DNA of 64,000 bases from Desulfoscipio gibsoniae DSM 7213 (lineage in GTDB: Bacteria > Bacillota > Desulfotomaculia > Desulfotomaculales > Desulfallaceae): contig NC_021184.1 in NCBI RefSeq assembly GCF_000233715.2, forward strand, positions 682,001 to 746,000. The letters run 5' to 3'. Shown one piece after another: positions 43,514 to 51,743 of this stretch. The notes below the pieces were generated by a model that was given only the letters and a program-made list of their open reading frames with translations, had not been told where the DNA came from and did no database searches. The translations under genes and the position numbers were made by a program. Position 1 is the stretch's first letter. Each line of letters opens with the position of its first letter.

Positions 43514-45661
43514 TTATTGTCCCGATGTTTCCCAGAACTTCTCCGGTATCAGGGCGATAATCAGCGGGGTGTCTGAGCCGCTGGGGGGGGTATAGATAAA
43601 TTCTGCAGTTCGTCCTGCCTCCAGTACCCCCAGTATGGCGGCTTTTTGCAGGCCGACGAAGTGGCCGGTTTCCGGGGCTTTGTAAACCTGGCCGTTAAAG
43701 CCTTGAAAAGCTGCTTTAAATATGCTGCCCCGGGGATTTAACATAACGCCGGTTTTATCCGGGGCAGTCAACTTAACCCGGTAAATCACGCCGTAATTGC
43801 CAAAGCTTTTGATGGTCTCCCCGGTAAGCGGGTCTACACCTTCCACCCAGCTGTCAAAGCCGGGGTCTTCCTTGCCCAGGGTGACTTTTTCGTTAATCTC
43901 CCCGTTTGCCTGTATGTTCACCACGCAATCAGCAGTGGGGAAAACGCCCCTAACCTGCTGCGGGTGACGGGGCAGCGCGGGCAGGGATAACAGGTATTCA
44001 ATTTTTTCCTTTAGTATTTGCTCCGGAGTCTTTACCGGGACTGGCTTGCTGGTTTCGTCCTCATCAGGTTCCGGGGTGGACCCGCTGTCGGTATCTGTTC
44101 CTGTTTCTGCATCAGAACCGTTGGCGGTGTTGGGAGTTGTTCCCGAAGCGGACTGTTTAAAGCCAGTTGTGTCGTCGGCCGGGTTGGATCCATCGGCATT
44201 ATTGGAATTTAATCCCGCATCGCCCTGCTGTGTATCACCGGATGCTGTTGACCCATTTTGTGCCGGGGTATCGGCTGGATTTTGTTCAGGATCAAGTCCA
44301 GCTTCAGGGACAAGTTCGGTTTCGGGATCCGGTTCCGGCTCAGGCTCCGGCGCTTTTTCCGGGCCCATAACCACACTAAGGGTAATAGTGCCGTCTACCT
44401 GAAAGTCCTGCATGCCCGTAACTGCTTCCCCTTTATTCAGGTGCCGCAGGCCCTGGTTTAAGATGATCTTTTCCCCGGGTTTGATGGTGACAGCGGGGGA
44501 GGGCTGGGAAGTTAGGTATCTCATGGACACTACCTGCCCCAGGTTCATGTAATCGGTTACGGGACCACCTACTCCGGACCTCAGAGTTTTTAAGGTTACC
44601 GGGTAAGGGTTATCGTTTTCAGCAATTATATAGAGGTACTGCCTTTCGGCGGCACCGTTCAGGTGATGGTAGAAAAACCTGAAACTGCCGGATGCTTCAC
44701 TTTGGTAAAGAATACCGGGCCGGGATACCACCTCGGGGCTGTTGCTCATATGCAGCACCGGTCCGGTGCGCTCAAAGGTGACGTTTTCATTGGCGGTGAA
44801 ATTATGAAAATTAACGTTCTCCAGGTTCTCATATAATTCACCGAAAATGGGCTTGGAGAACTTGAAGGCCATTTCGCTCATCAGCTTCTCGTGTGACACA
44901 GTAAAGCTTGTGGTGGCGATTTCGCTCCAGTTTCCTGCAGCGTCCTGGATGCGCAAAGATAAAATATAATCACCGGGCCGGAAGAAAGCCCGGGGTTGGC
45001 CCGTTTTAACCTGGGTGTCACCCGTAAATTGATAACTCCACTCCCGGGCAGTGATACTTTCCCCGGGTTCGTTGTCATATGTGAAATGGTAGCTGGCTTC
45101 TTCCCCGATTTTAATAACATCACTTTGAAGCCCCAGAGAGGTAATCACCGGTGGTAGATTGACGGGCTCCGGTTCTCCATTGATGTTAATGATGGTAATC
45201 GTTTTTTCCGTGGGATGGTAGTCAATTTGTACATTAAGGTTTTCCGCCAGGAAACGCAGCGGTACCAGGGTACGCCCGTCTTTTACAAAGGGTGGTTTAC
45301 TGATTTCCACTTCCTGTTCATCGATTAGGGCTTGTCCTGTTTCCAGAGACAGCTTAACCTGTATCTCACCTCTGGTTATTTGTACTATTCTAGTTTCCGG
45401 GTCCCATTGAACCGCCGCGCCCAGGGCCTGCTCCGCCACGAAGCGGATGGGCAAAAACGTTGTTCCCTCCACTACTTCAGGCGGTATCTCCAGTTGGTAA
45501 GGGATATCGTTCAGCAGCGCTGTGCTGCTGCCCAGGGTTAAGACCACCTTTTGAGATGTGGTTGTTTCCCCGGCGTCTGCAGTGGTGTCGGCCTGACACA
45601 GGGAGGGGGCCGCCAGCAGGGCAGTTAGTGTTAATGCGGCACAAAATTTCCTGAATATCAT
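43514..45661 (-). CDS. secreted protein with copper-amine-oxidase N-terminal (stalk) domains
   Basis: 715 residues. Signal peptide 1-24. Two copper-amine-oxidase-N-type repeats (~36-155; FLPIRFVAEQALGAAVQWD and LVPLRFLAENLNVQIDYHP), a PKD-like beta domain (~165-255), a further beta region, then a Pro/Glu/Asp-rich linker (EPEPEPDPETELVPEAG) and a C-terminal beta domain. No oxidase catalytic domain is present. Probably a cell-wall stalk or adhesin. Confidence 0.78.
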   Translation of the reverse strand: MIFRKFCAALTLTALLAAPSLCQADTTADAGETTTSQKVVLTLGSSTALLNDIPYQLEIPPEVVEGTTFLPIRFVAEQALGAAVQWDPETRIVQITRGEIQVKLSLETGQALIDEQEVEISKPPFVKDGRTLVPLRFLAENLNVQIDYHPTEKTITIININGEPEPVNLPPVITSLGLQSDVIKIGEEASYHFTYDNEPGESITAREWSYQFTGDTQVKTGQPRAFFRPGDYILSLRIQDAAGNWSEIATTSFTVSHEKLMSEMAFKFSKPIFGELYENLENVNFHNFTANENVTFERTGPVLHMSNSPEVVSRPGILYQSEASGSFRFFYHHLNGAAERQYLYIIAENDNPYPVTLKTLRSGVGGPVTDYMNLGQVVSMRYLTSQPSPAVTIKPGEKIILNQGLRHLNKGEAVTGMQDFQVDGTITLSVVMGPEKAPEPEPEPDPETELVPEAGLDPEQNPADTPAQNGSTASGDTQQGDAGLNSNNADGSNPADDTTGFKQSASGTTPNTANGSDAETGTDTDSGSTPEPDEDETSKPVPVKTPEQILKEKIEYLLSLPALPRHPQQVRGVFPTADCVVNIQANGEINEKVTLGKEDPGFDSWVEGVDPLTGETIKSFGNYGVIYRVKLTAPDKTGVMLNPRGSIFKAAFQGFNGQVYKAPETGHFVGLQKAAILGVLEAGRTAEFIYTPPSGSDTPLIIALIPEKFWETSGQ

Positions 45662-45838
45662 ACATTAACCTCCGTCGTATATTTCTCCAATAAATAGACG
45701 TTTTTTGACCCGGGAAAGTTTCTTTAATTATGTATAATAATTAACTTAGGGAATAATCTGTGGCATCAATAAAAGCTTATGGTGAGGAAAGAGGTGAATG
45801 GGGGACTTTAGTTGGCAAGGTAGGTGGGAAGGCAAGTG

Positions 45839-45861
45839 GGCAAGTGGGGGTGGTTCTTGCC
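45839..45861 (+). repeat. palindromic repeat, GGCAAG-arm variant
   Basis: GGCAAGTGGGGGTGGTTC then CTTGCC: the same centre type with yet another pair of arms; further GGCAAG/CTTGCC copies flank it. Confidence 0.6.
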
Positions 45862-45914
45862 TTGCCTTGCCTTTGTAAAAGTTCTATGACCGGTGATGCA
45901 GTAAGATAATGTTC

Positions 45915-46967
45915 CTACTCGCCCACCGGCAAAAGTACTGTCACAGTAGTGCCCTTTTCCTGCTCACTTTGGACCTCAATACGGCCACCATGATTATCGA
46001 TAATTTTTTTAATAATGAACATCCCAAGCCCGGTGCCACTTTCCTTGGTGGTAAAAAAGGGGTCAAAAATACTGGCTATGGTTTGCTCATCCATACCTGT
46101 CCCTGTATCTTTGATAATAACTTGAACGCATTCTTGATGTCTGTCCCACGAAGTTTGCAATGAAATCTTGCCGCCATGGGGGAGAGCATCAAAAGCGTTT
46201 TTAAAGATGTTTAGGAAAACTTGTTTTAATTGATCACTATCTCCAACAATGGCCGGAATGTCTGTTGCTATGTCCACGTTAATATCCAGCTTGCGAAGAA
46301 ATGCCTCACTTTCTACTAACATAACCACATCGGTGATGATTTTAGAAATGGAACACTGGGTGCGTTTGGAAAAACCAGGCTTGGACAGCTTTAAAAAATC
46401 TGAGATCAAGCTATTAACATGTTTTAACTCATTCAATGTTAAGGTGACATATTCTTCTTTGGGGGTTCCCTTTAAATATTTCTGCAATAATTGCAGAAAA
46501 CCACTAATGGCCGTGAGCGGGTTGCGAATTTCATGCACCATACCCGCAGCCATTTGTCCCAAAATAGCCAGCTTTTCAGCTTTAATAACTGCATCTTCCA
46601 ATTCCTGCTGTCGCCCCGCCGGCATAAATACGGCCAGGGCACCCGTCGTGACACCGCTCTTGTCTCTGATGACATGAGTACTTGCTATGCAAGCAATAGA
46701 GCCTGTGATAGGTAGCACAGTCTTAGGGTTAAGGTCTTCAAATTCTTTCCCTGTACTGATAGTTTGCAGCAATTTATTGCGGCTATGTTTCTGTCCATCC
46801 AAAATCGCAAGCAGTGGACGGTCTAGAACATCATTTTCTTTTAAACCGGTTATCCTGGACAATGCCCGGTTGAAAACGCAGATCCGGCCTTCTCGATCGA
46901 TAATTAATATTCCTAAGTGTAAGTGATCTATTGCCAGACGAAACCAATTCTCCGATAATTCTGCCAT
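45915..46967 (-). CDS. soluble PAS-domain histidine kinase
   Basis: 350 residues, no membrane segment. PAS ~8-115, HisKA with phospho-acceptor His145 (MVHEIRNPLTAISGF), HATPase_c to the end (GTGLGMFIIKKIIDNHGG). Resembles NtrB or sporulation kinases. Last gene of a five-gene operon with KaiC-like proteins; no response regulator is adjacent. Confidence 0.93.
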   Translation of the reverse strand: MAELSENWFRLAIDHLHLGILIIDREGRICVFNRALSRITGLKENDVLDRPLLAILDGQKHSRNKLLQTISTGKEFEDLNPKTVLPITGSIACIASTHVIRDKSGVTTGALAVFMPAGRQQELEDAVIKAEKLAILGQMAAGMVHEIRNPLTAISGFLQLLQKYLKGTPKEEYVTLTLNELKHVNSLISDFLKLSKPGFSKRTQCSISKIITDVVMLVESEAFLRKLDINVDIATDIPAIVGDSDQLKQVFLNIFKNAFDALPHGGKISLQTSWDRHQECVQVIIKDTGTGMDEQTIASIFDPFFTTKESGTGLGMFIIKKIIDNHGGRIEVQSEQEKGTTVTVLLPVGE

Positions 46968-47003
46968 CGTTAAACCTCCCTCAGCTAATAGGCTATCCCC
47001 AAG

Positions 47004-47297
47004 TTACCGCAAAAGTGGTTTTGTAAGGCCTTGGGGATTTTTGAAGTAATTGGTAATTAGGTCGCCGTTGCACAGGCGGTAAATAGTTATCTTTGGAGTG
47101 CCGGCTATTTCCAGTATTCCAAGTGCGCTAAGGGCATTGAGAGCTATTTTTACCTGGTGCTGGGGGCGGTGCAAACGGGTGGCCAAACCTTCTACCGTAT
47201 CCCGCGTATGCGGATTGGCCTGAAAAAAAGCGAGTAACTCAATCCGGATAACACTTTGTAGAATTGAGTCCAGCTCTTCATTTATTTTGGGGACCAC
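47004..47297 (-). CDS. small winged-helix protein of the KaiC operon
   Basis: 97 residues. RDTVEGLATRLHRPQHQVKI and ALNALSALGILEIAG look like a winged helix. It overlaps the V4R gene by 16 bp. It could be the DNA-binding output of the module (inference). Confidence 0.75.
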   Translation of the reverse strand: MVPKINEELDSILQSVIRIELLAFFQANPHTRDTVEGLATRLHRPQHQVKIALNALSALGILEIAGTPKITIYRLCNGDLITNYFKNPQGLTKPLLR

Positions 47298-48304
47298 AAT
47301 GCTTCCTCCCCCCCTGGTAATTGTTTCGGAAGTGGCAAGGCGAGGAATTCGCAGTATTTAGCCCCCATCGATTGGCAGGCCATTTCTTCACAAATAATCT
47401 CCTTTTCGAATAAAACGCTGAGGTACGCAGCAAAGAATCCCCGCAGTAGATCACAAATCACTTGCGGAGTACGATAAAGATGCCCATATTCATTTGTTAT
47501 GGCTACCTGAAAAGAATCATAACACCGGATTATTGCTCTGGTGCGGGACGGACTTACGGAAACCAGTTCTACGTTTCCCAACCCTTGATTTTGTATCTCG
47601 TCCAACAGCACTTGCAAACATTCATGCGGGTCGGGATATAAAGCAATGGTCTTGCGGGCAAGGCTGAGTCCCGACTGGTACCCGGCATCATAAAGCACGT
47701 GTTTTAAAACATGAGGGGCGTGCTCCTTGACTGAGGCCAGCAGGGAGGCATACGTTTCCTGGGGGAGAAGGATTGCCCTCCGGTCGGCGATCTTTAAGAC
47801 ATGTTTTTCCCTGGTAACTATTTCCTCCCTTGGCTTTGTAGTGGGAAAGATTTTCCCATAACAAAATCCATCATCAGCCATCTTTATTGAAGTGGAGTAA
47901 TTCTCACCAAGTACATGGTGCAAAATGGCTTGCATAGCAACGAGATGTATACAATAGTTGTAGGTTAAGCCTTCCTCCTTGGCACGTAGTGAGAAATCCT
48001 GGTAATTGCAATTTTTTCTTTTAATAGATACCAACAGGTTATCTCCCGATTCCCCCAGACGGTAATCACTAGTTTGTATATAACCATTACGTTCCAGGAT
48101 TTTATGGAAGACTCGACAAATTTCTATAGGCTTTTGGGATTCTAACTTTGGATTATTCCAATATTCGTCGATGAAATATTGAGCTATCCCGATTACATAC
48201 TGTTCCATCCAGTGGCGACCGCTGAAGGGAACTTGGTTCATTATCCTGGATATACCCAAATACATATAATTGATCATTTTCATGGAAAAATCGTTATCTT
48301 TCAT
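47282..48304 (-). CDS. V4R-domain sensor protein
   Basis: 340 residues. The C-terminal ~170 residues (GYQSGLSLARKTIALYPD; EEMACQSMGAKYCEFLALPL) match V4R (4-vinyl reductase) small-molecule-binding domains; the Cys/His-type ligands of the tail are visible. The N-terminal half is unrecognised, but NLLVSIKRKNCNYQDFSLRA hints at a related sensory fold. Overlaps the KaiC-like gene by 4 bp. Confidence 0.8.
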   Translation of the reverse strand: MKDNDFSMKMINYMYLGISRIMNQVPFSGRHWMEQYVIGIAQYFIDEYWNNPKLESQKPIEICRVFHKILERNGYIQTSDYRLGESGDNLLVSIKRKNCNYQDFSLRAKEEGLTYNYCIHLVAMQAILHHVLGENYSTSIKMADDGFCYGKIFPTTKPREEIVTREKHVLKIADRRAILLPQETYASLLASVKEHAPHVLKHVLYDAGYQSGLSLARKTIALYPDPHECLQVLLDEIQNQGLGNVELVSVSPSRTRAIIRCYDSFQVAITNEYGHLYRTPQVICDLLRGFFAAYLSVLFEKEIICEEMACQSMGAKYCEFLALPLPKQLPGGEEALWSPK

Positions 48305-49020
48305 TCGTACACCCCCATATCAGCAGACACCAAAATACCGTATATAGGACTAATGGTAAACATGTGATTGGAAGATGCAAATTGCTGACTCTTTACTTTG
48401 CCAATTTGCATCAGGCGTACAGGTTTATGATTGTAGTTACTGAAACTCATCTTAAGGATAAAATTATAAAGATGGCCGGTTATGGTAATAAGCTTGGGTT
48501 CTAAAACTCCGCTCACAAATACGTCCATGGTCAGTATTCCTTTTTTGCGAAGCTGTTTGATCCGGGTCCGATGAAAATCTAAAATATCGGTAATATCTAA
48601 ATTAGTTAACAGGGTGCTTAAACTATCTACTACTAACCTTACCCTGCGATTGCCATAGCCGCGCAGTACTTCCGTTTCCAGAGCAAAATACTTCTCAAGG
48701 TTACGAAGGTCGTTAAGGGCATATTTTTCCGTACTTTCGTCCTCTTCATAAGCATCTATAAAAACCAGCCTGCCTGTTTCTTCGTAGGCAGTCGTCCCCA
48801 CTTTAAAGCTCAACAGGTGCTCACGCATTACCTCGGGAGGTTCATCACAGGCTACATAGACGCAGGTATCGCCGCAGCGCAGCCCTTCTTTGATAAATTC
48901 TCCCGCCAGTACGGTTTTCCCTACGCCGGAATTGCCTTCTACCATAATCTGGGAGCCATACGTTAGCCCTTGCTCCAGGTTACGGTCCAAACCTTCAATC
49001 CCAAAATAGGCTCTATGCAT
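48301..49020 (-). CDS. single-domain KaiC-like RecA-fold ATPase
   Basis: 239 residues. Walker A EGNSGVGKT (28-36), acidic pair Asp59-Glu60 (VACDEPPE), Walker B VRLVVDSLSTLLTN. The RadA/KaiC C-terminal HMFTISPIYGILV motif is present. Likely partner of the double-domain protein six bases upstream. Confidence 0.88.
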   Translation of the reverse strand: MHRAYFGIEGLDRNLEQGLTYGSQIMVEGNSGVGKTVLAGEFIKEGLRCGDTCVYVACDEPPEVMREHLLSFKVGTTAYEETGRLVFIDAYEEDESTEKYALNDLRNLEKYFALETEVLRGYGNRRVRLVVDSLSTLLTNLDITDILDFHRTRIKQLRKKGILTMDVFVSGVLEPKLITITGHLYNFILKMSFSNYNHKPVRLMQIGKVKSQQFASSNHMFTISPIYGILVSADMGVYE

Positions 49021-49026
49021 AAAAGT

Positions 49027-50412
49027 TTATCCTCCTAACCGGGGGAACACTTGTACACCCGAAGCGGTGATTTCAAGCAGATGGTTACCCATGACATGGT
49101 TAACTCCCCGCATTTTATAAAGTTCCAACTGCCTGATCCGGCGGTTTTGCAGCATAATTGATTTGAGCAATATGGTGCCCTGGACTACCGAATGGAGTAA
49201 TTCCAATTTCCCGTCGCCTCCCATTTCCCAGGCGGGACTAACTAATAAAGTGGTACAGTTAAGCTTGTCAAGATGAGAGACAAGGTAATAAATTTTCTCA
49301 TGGAGAACAGCAATATTATCTATACGTAAAAGGAAGGCGTAAATGGAATCCAGTACCAGACGTTGAGCGCCAAAAGCTTTTACTTGCTCACTCAGCCCGA
49401 TAATGGTCTCGTCAATTTCCATTTCTGAAAGAGGCATGTATATAAGCTTGATTAATTCTTGTTTCTGAAGATCGTGCAGATCCCAGTTAAAATGACGAGC
49501 GTTGGCTAATAACTGCGACGTAGTTTCCTCAAAGGATAAAAAAATCCCTCTTTCGCCGTAATCCAGGGCTCCTTTTATAAGGTACTGGAGGCCTAATACG
49601 GTTTTACCGGTTCCGGACCCGCCGGCTATAGCCACGCTGGCGCCCCGGGGGAGCCCACCCCGTAATAAATCATCCAGCCCGGGTACGCCTGTATGTAGCT
49701 GATTATTCTCTTCTTTTACCTCACTGTAAACATTTGCTATTCCTTCCAGGGCAAAAACCTTGATCCCTGTGTCAGTAATACGAAAGGTGTGTTTACCCGA
49801 AAAATGTTCCTGTCCCCGTGTTTTGCAAATCTCCAGCACGCGGAGGCGATGTAGACCCGGTGTTTCTTTGTTTTCCAGGCGAATTACAGCATCCACTACA
49901 TATTCCTCAAAGGCATATTCCCTTTGTCCCTCACCTTCCCGTTCTTTAACTAAAAAGGACGTCAAGCCTAAACGGCGCAGCCCGTTGCAGAAACTATACA
50001 CCGCATTGCGCAGTGAGAGTGGGTCGTTTAGAACATTCCGAAAATGACTGATACTATCTACCAGGATTCGCCTGGCACCAACCTCGCGAACGACCTCCTC
50101 AATGAGGTTAACCTCCGCATCTTGCAAAACTTCCGGAGATGTACACAGAATACGCAGCTTGTTGGCCTCTTCTAAAGCACGGAGGTCCCAGCCAAAGTTA
50201 AGAGCATCACGATATATAGATTCGGGTAATTCCTCGCAGGTAACAATTACCCCTGGCTCATTAAACTCGGTTATGCCTCGATAGACAAACTCTATGCCAA
50301 AGGTGGTTTTACCTGCACCGGGAATCCCTTCAACCAGGACGGAATTTCCACGTACAATTCCGCCGTGCACAAGCTCATCAAAGCCACTTATCCCGGTTGG
50401 TATTATTTCCAA
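49027..50412 (-). CDS. double-domain KaiC-like ATPase
   Basis: 461 residues with two RecA domains. Domain 1: Walker A GIPGAGKTT (29-37), catalytic pair Glu60-Glu61, Walker B RRILVDSIS. Domain 2: GGSGTGKT (264-271), Glu295-Glu296, RLVLDSIYAF. Each ends with the KaiC-type KxRGxxHxxGxH loop. This is the KaiC CI-CII layout, but neither kaiA nor kaiB is present, so a clock is not implied. Archaeal-type KaiC homologues act in signal transduction. Confidence 0.9.
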   Translation of the reverse strand: MEIIPTGISGFDELVHGGIVRGNSVLVEGIPGAGKTTFGIEFVYRGITEFNEPGVIVTCEELPESIYRDALNFGWDLRALEEANKLRILCTSPEVLQDAEVNLIEEVVREVGARRILVDSISHFRNVLNDPLSLRNAVYSFCNGLRRLGLTSFLVKEREGEGQREYAFEEYVVDAVIRLENKETPGLHRLRVLEICKTRGQEHFSGKHTFRITDTGIKVFALEGIANVYSEVKEENNQLHTGVPGLDDLLRGGLPRGASVAIAGGSGTGKTVLGLQYLIKGALDYGERGIFLSFEETTSQLLANARHFNWDLHDLQKQELIKLIYMPLSEMEIDETIIGLSEQVKAFGAQRLVLDSIYAFLLRIDNIAVLHEKIYYLVSHLDKLNCTTLLVSPAWEMGGDGKLELLHSVVQGTILLKSIMLQNRRIRQLELYKMRGVNHVMGNHLLEITASGVQVFPRLGG

Positions 50413-50579
50413 TGGATTACCCTCCTTTCTGTTAACTAATATTAAACAATGTTTTATTTCAACATATTAGCTAATATTTCCTTGCTTATGGAATAATTTT
50501 TTTATTTTTTAACAAAATTCCTTTGAGGATTTTCTAACAAGCGCGGGAGAGGGCGGTTCTTCTGCCTTCTTCGGGGAAA

Positions 50580-50607
50580 GGAAGCAGGGGGACAGTTCTC
50601 TTGCTTC
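50580..50607. repeat. palindromic repeat, GAAGCA-arm type
   Basis: GGAAGCAGGGGGACAGTTC then TCTTGCTTC. A second hairpin CGAGGGG/CCCCTCG lies at 50636-50658. Nothing else is seen in the 50413-50722 gap. Confidence 0.75.
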
Positions 50608-50722
50608 ACCTGGGTAGGAAGGCATAACAAAGAAACGAGGGGGTGAAACATCCCCTCGCTTCGTCGCCCCCTTGCTTATGAGGGCTTTGGGCTAAGTTAG
50701 TTAGTGAACTATTTATACTAGG

Positions 50723-51124
50723 TTATTCTTTATCGTCATCAGTTTTAGCAATTGATTGTTTTTCTACTTTACCTTGGTCATTACTTACTTTTTCCTGTGT
50801 ATATGGAGTGCTAGCCCAGCCTTTGGGTGGGTGGGGGTAGCCGGGTGGGTAATAACCTGGCGGACAGTCGATGCCAGGCTTATAACCGCCGCCGGGAGGA
50901 CAGTAATCGGGGCCTGGTTGGTAGCCGCCAGCGGGACCAGGCATGACACAATCGTTCTGCAGAAACTGCTGCCACCAATATAGCTCCTGTTGTTCATGTT
51001 CTACCATCCCGCATATCATATCCCGCAAGGCCGGGGTCGGTGCGCCGGCAGCAATTTGTTGGTACAGGGCAATTTCTTTCTTTTCGATTTCAATAATCTG
51101 CCTTACAATATGATGCCAGGGCAT
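50723..51124 (-). CDS. ferritin-like helical protein with Pro/Gly/Tyr-rich tail
   Basis: 133 residues. The first ~55 form two helices with EKKEIALYQQIA and MVEHEQQELYWW, a half-ferritin pattern of E..E/E.HE residues; then a tail rich in PGP, GGY and CPPG. Paralogous in its helices to the protein at 51280. AAAGGAGG precedes the ATG, and upstream two ATGGAACA(C/T)TATGTATA repeats are present. Tail composition resembles spore-coat proteins. Confidence 0.65.
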   Translation of the reverse strand: MPWHHIVRQIIEIEKKEIALYQQIAAGAPTPALRDMICGMVEHEQQELYWWQQFLQNDCVMPGPAGGYQPGPDYCPPGGGYKPGIDCPPGYYPPGYPHPPKGWASTPYTQEKVSNDQGKVEKQSIAKTDDDKE

Positions 51125-51279
51125 TTTATTGACCTCCTTTTATACATAATGTTCCATGTAAATATACATAGTGTTCCATTTAACCCACCAAATCTCGAGA
51201 GAGCCTATTTTAAAAGTGACATTTGTTCTTTCATGCGCAACCGGTCATTACCAGGTTCGTTAGCGTTTCTGCCGTGCCG

Positions 51280-51522
51280 TTATTTCTTCTCCTGAGTACT
51301 TTCCTGATTGTAGCACCCGTGCCCGGGCACGTGGGAGGAATCAAAGCAGGCGTAGATACAATTCCAGGTATTGGCTTCAATCGCTTCTTCGGCGATTTTT
51401 TCAATTATCTGCATGCGCATGTTGGCCGTAGGCAGTCTTTCCGCCAGCTGTGCCAATAGGCATATCTCCTGCAACTCAAGTTCCATGGCCTTCTTTACAT
51501 TTTGTAACCAGTGGTATTGCAT
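51280..51522 (-). CDS. ferritin-like helical small protein
   Basis: 80 residues. ELELQEICLLAQLAERLPT and IIEKIAEEAIEANTWN align with the helices of the protein at 50723, with PT at the same turn. Ends with a Cys/His-containing tail (CFDSSHVPGHGC). Ribosome site GGAGG. Divergent from the large beta-helix gene. Confidence 0.65.
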   Translation of the reverse strand: MQYHWLQNVKKAMELELQEICLLAQLAERLPTANMRMQIIEKIAEEAIEANTWNCIYACFDSSHVPGHGCYNQESTQEKK

Positions 51523-51624
51523 TACTGATACCTCCAGTAAAGTTTATTAACCAGTATATTAACTTAACCTTCAATGTGTTACAAAATTTTACAAAGAAAC
51601 CAGAATGTAGGGCAAGGGTTGGGG

Positions 51625-51653
51625 GGAAGCAGGGGGGCGGTTTTCTTGCTTCC
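51625..51653. repeat. palindromic repeat, GAAGCA-arm type
   Basis: GGAAGCAGGGGGGCGGTT then TTCTTGCTTCC, in the leader of the beta-helix gene. Confidence 0.75.
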
Positions 51654-51743
51654 TCTGTGGGAAATGGTGTCAGATGCGCTACGCATTTCATACTATGTAG
51701 AAATATTCTTTCCTTGCAGTCGGGGCTCAAGGAGGTTAGAAAA

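Noticed and set aside
43780-44460. Several plus-strand ORFs over the Pro/Glu-rich linker
   Set aside because: Shadows of the low-complexity linker of the stalk protein on the other strand.
45915-50412. Circadian kaiABC locus
   Set aside because: No kaiA or kaiB; only KaiC-like ATPases are present.
51450-51743. Extended N-terminus of the giant protein
   Set aside because: Overlaps the divergent small gene and a repeat; the ribosome site AAGGAGG fits only the GTG at 51744.
51660-51743. sigma-K promoter (CATACTATG at 51689)
   Set aside because: One mismatch in the -10 and no AC element at the right distance upstream.
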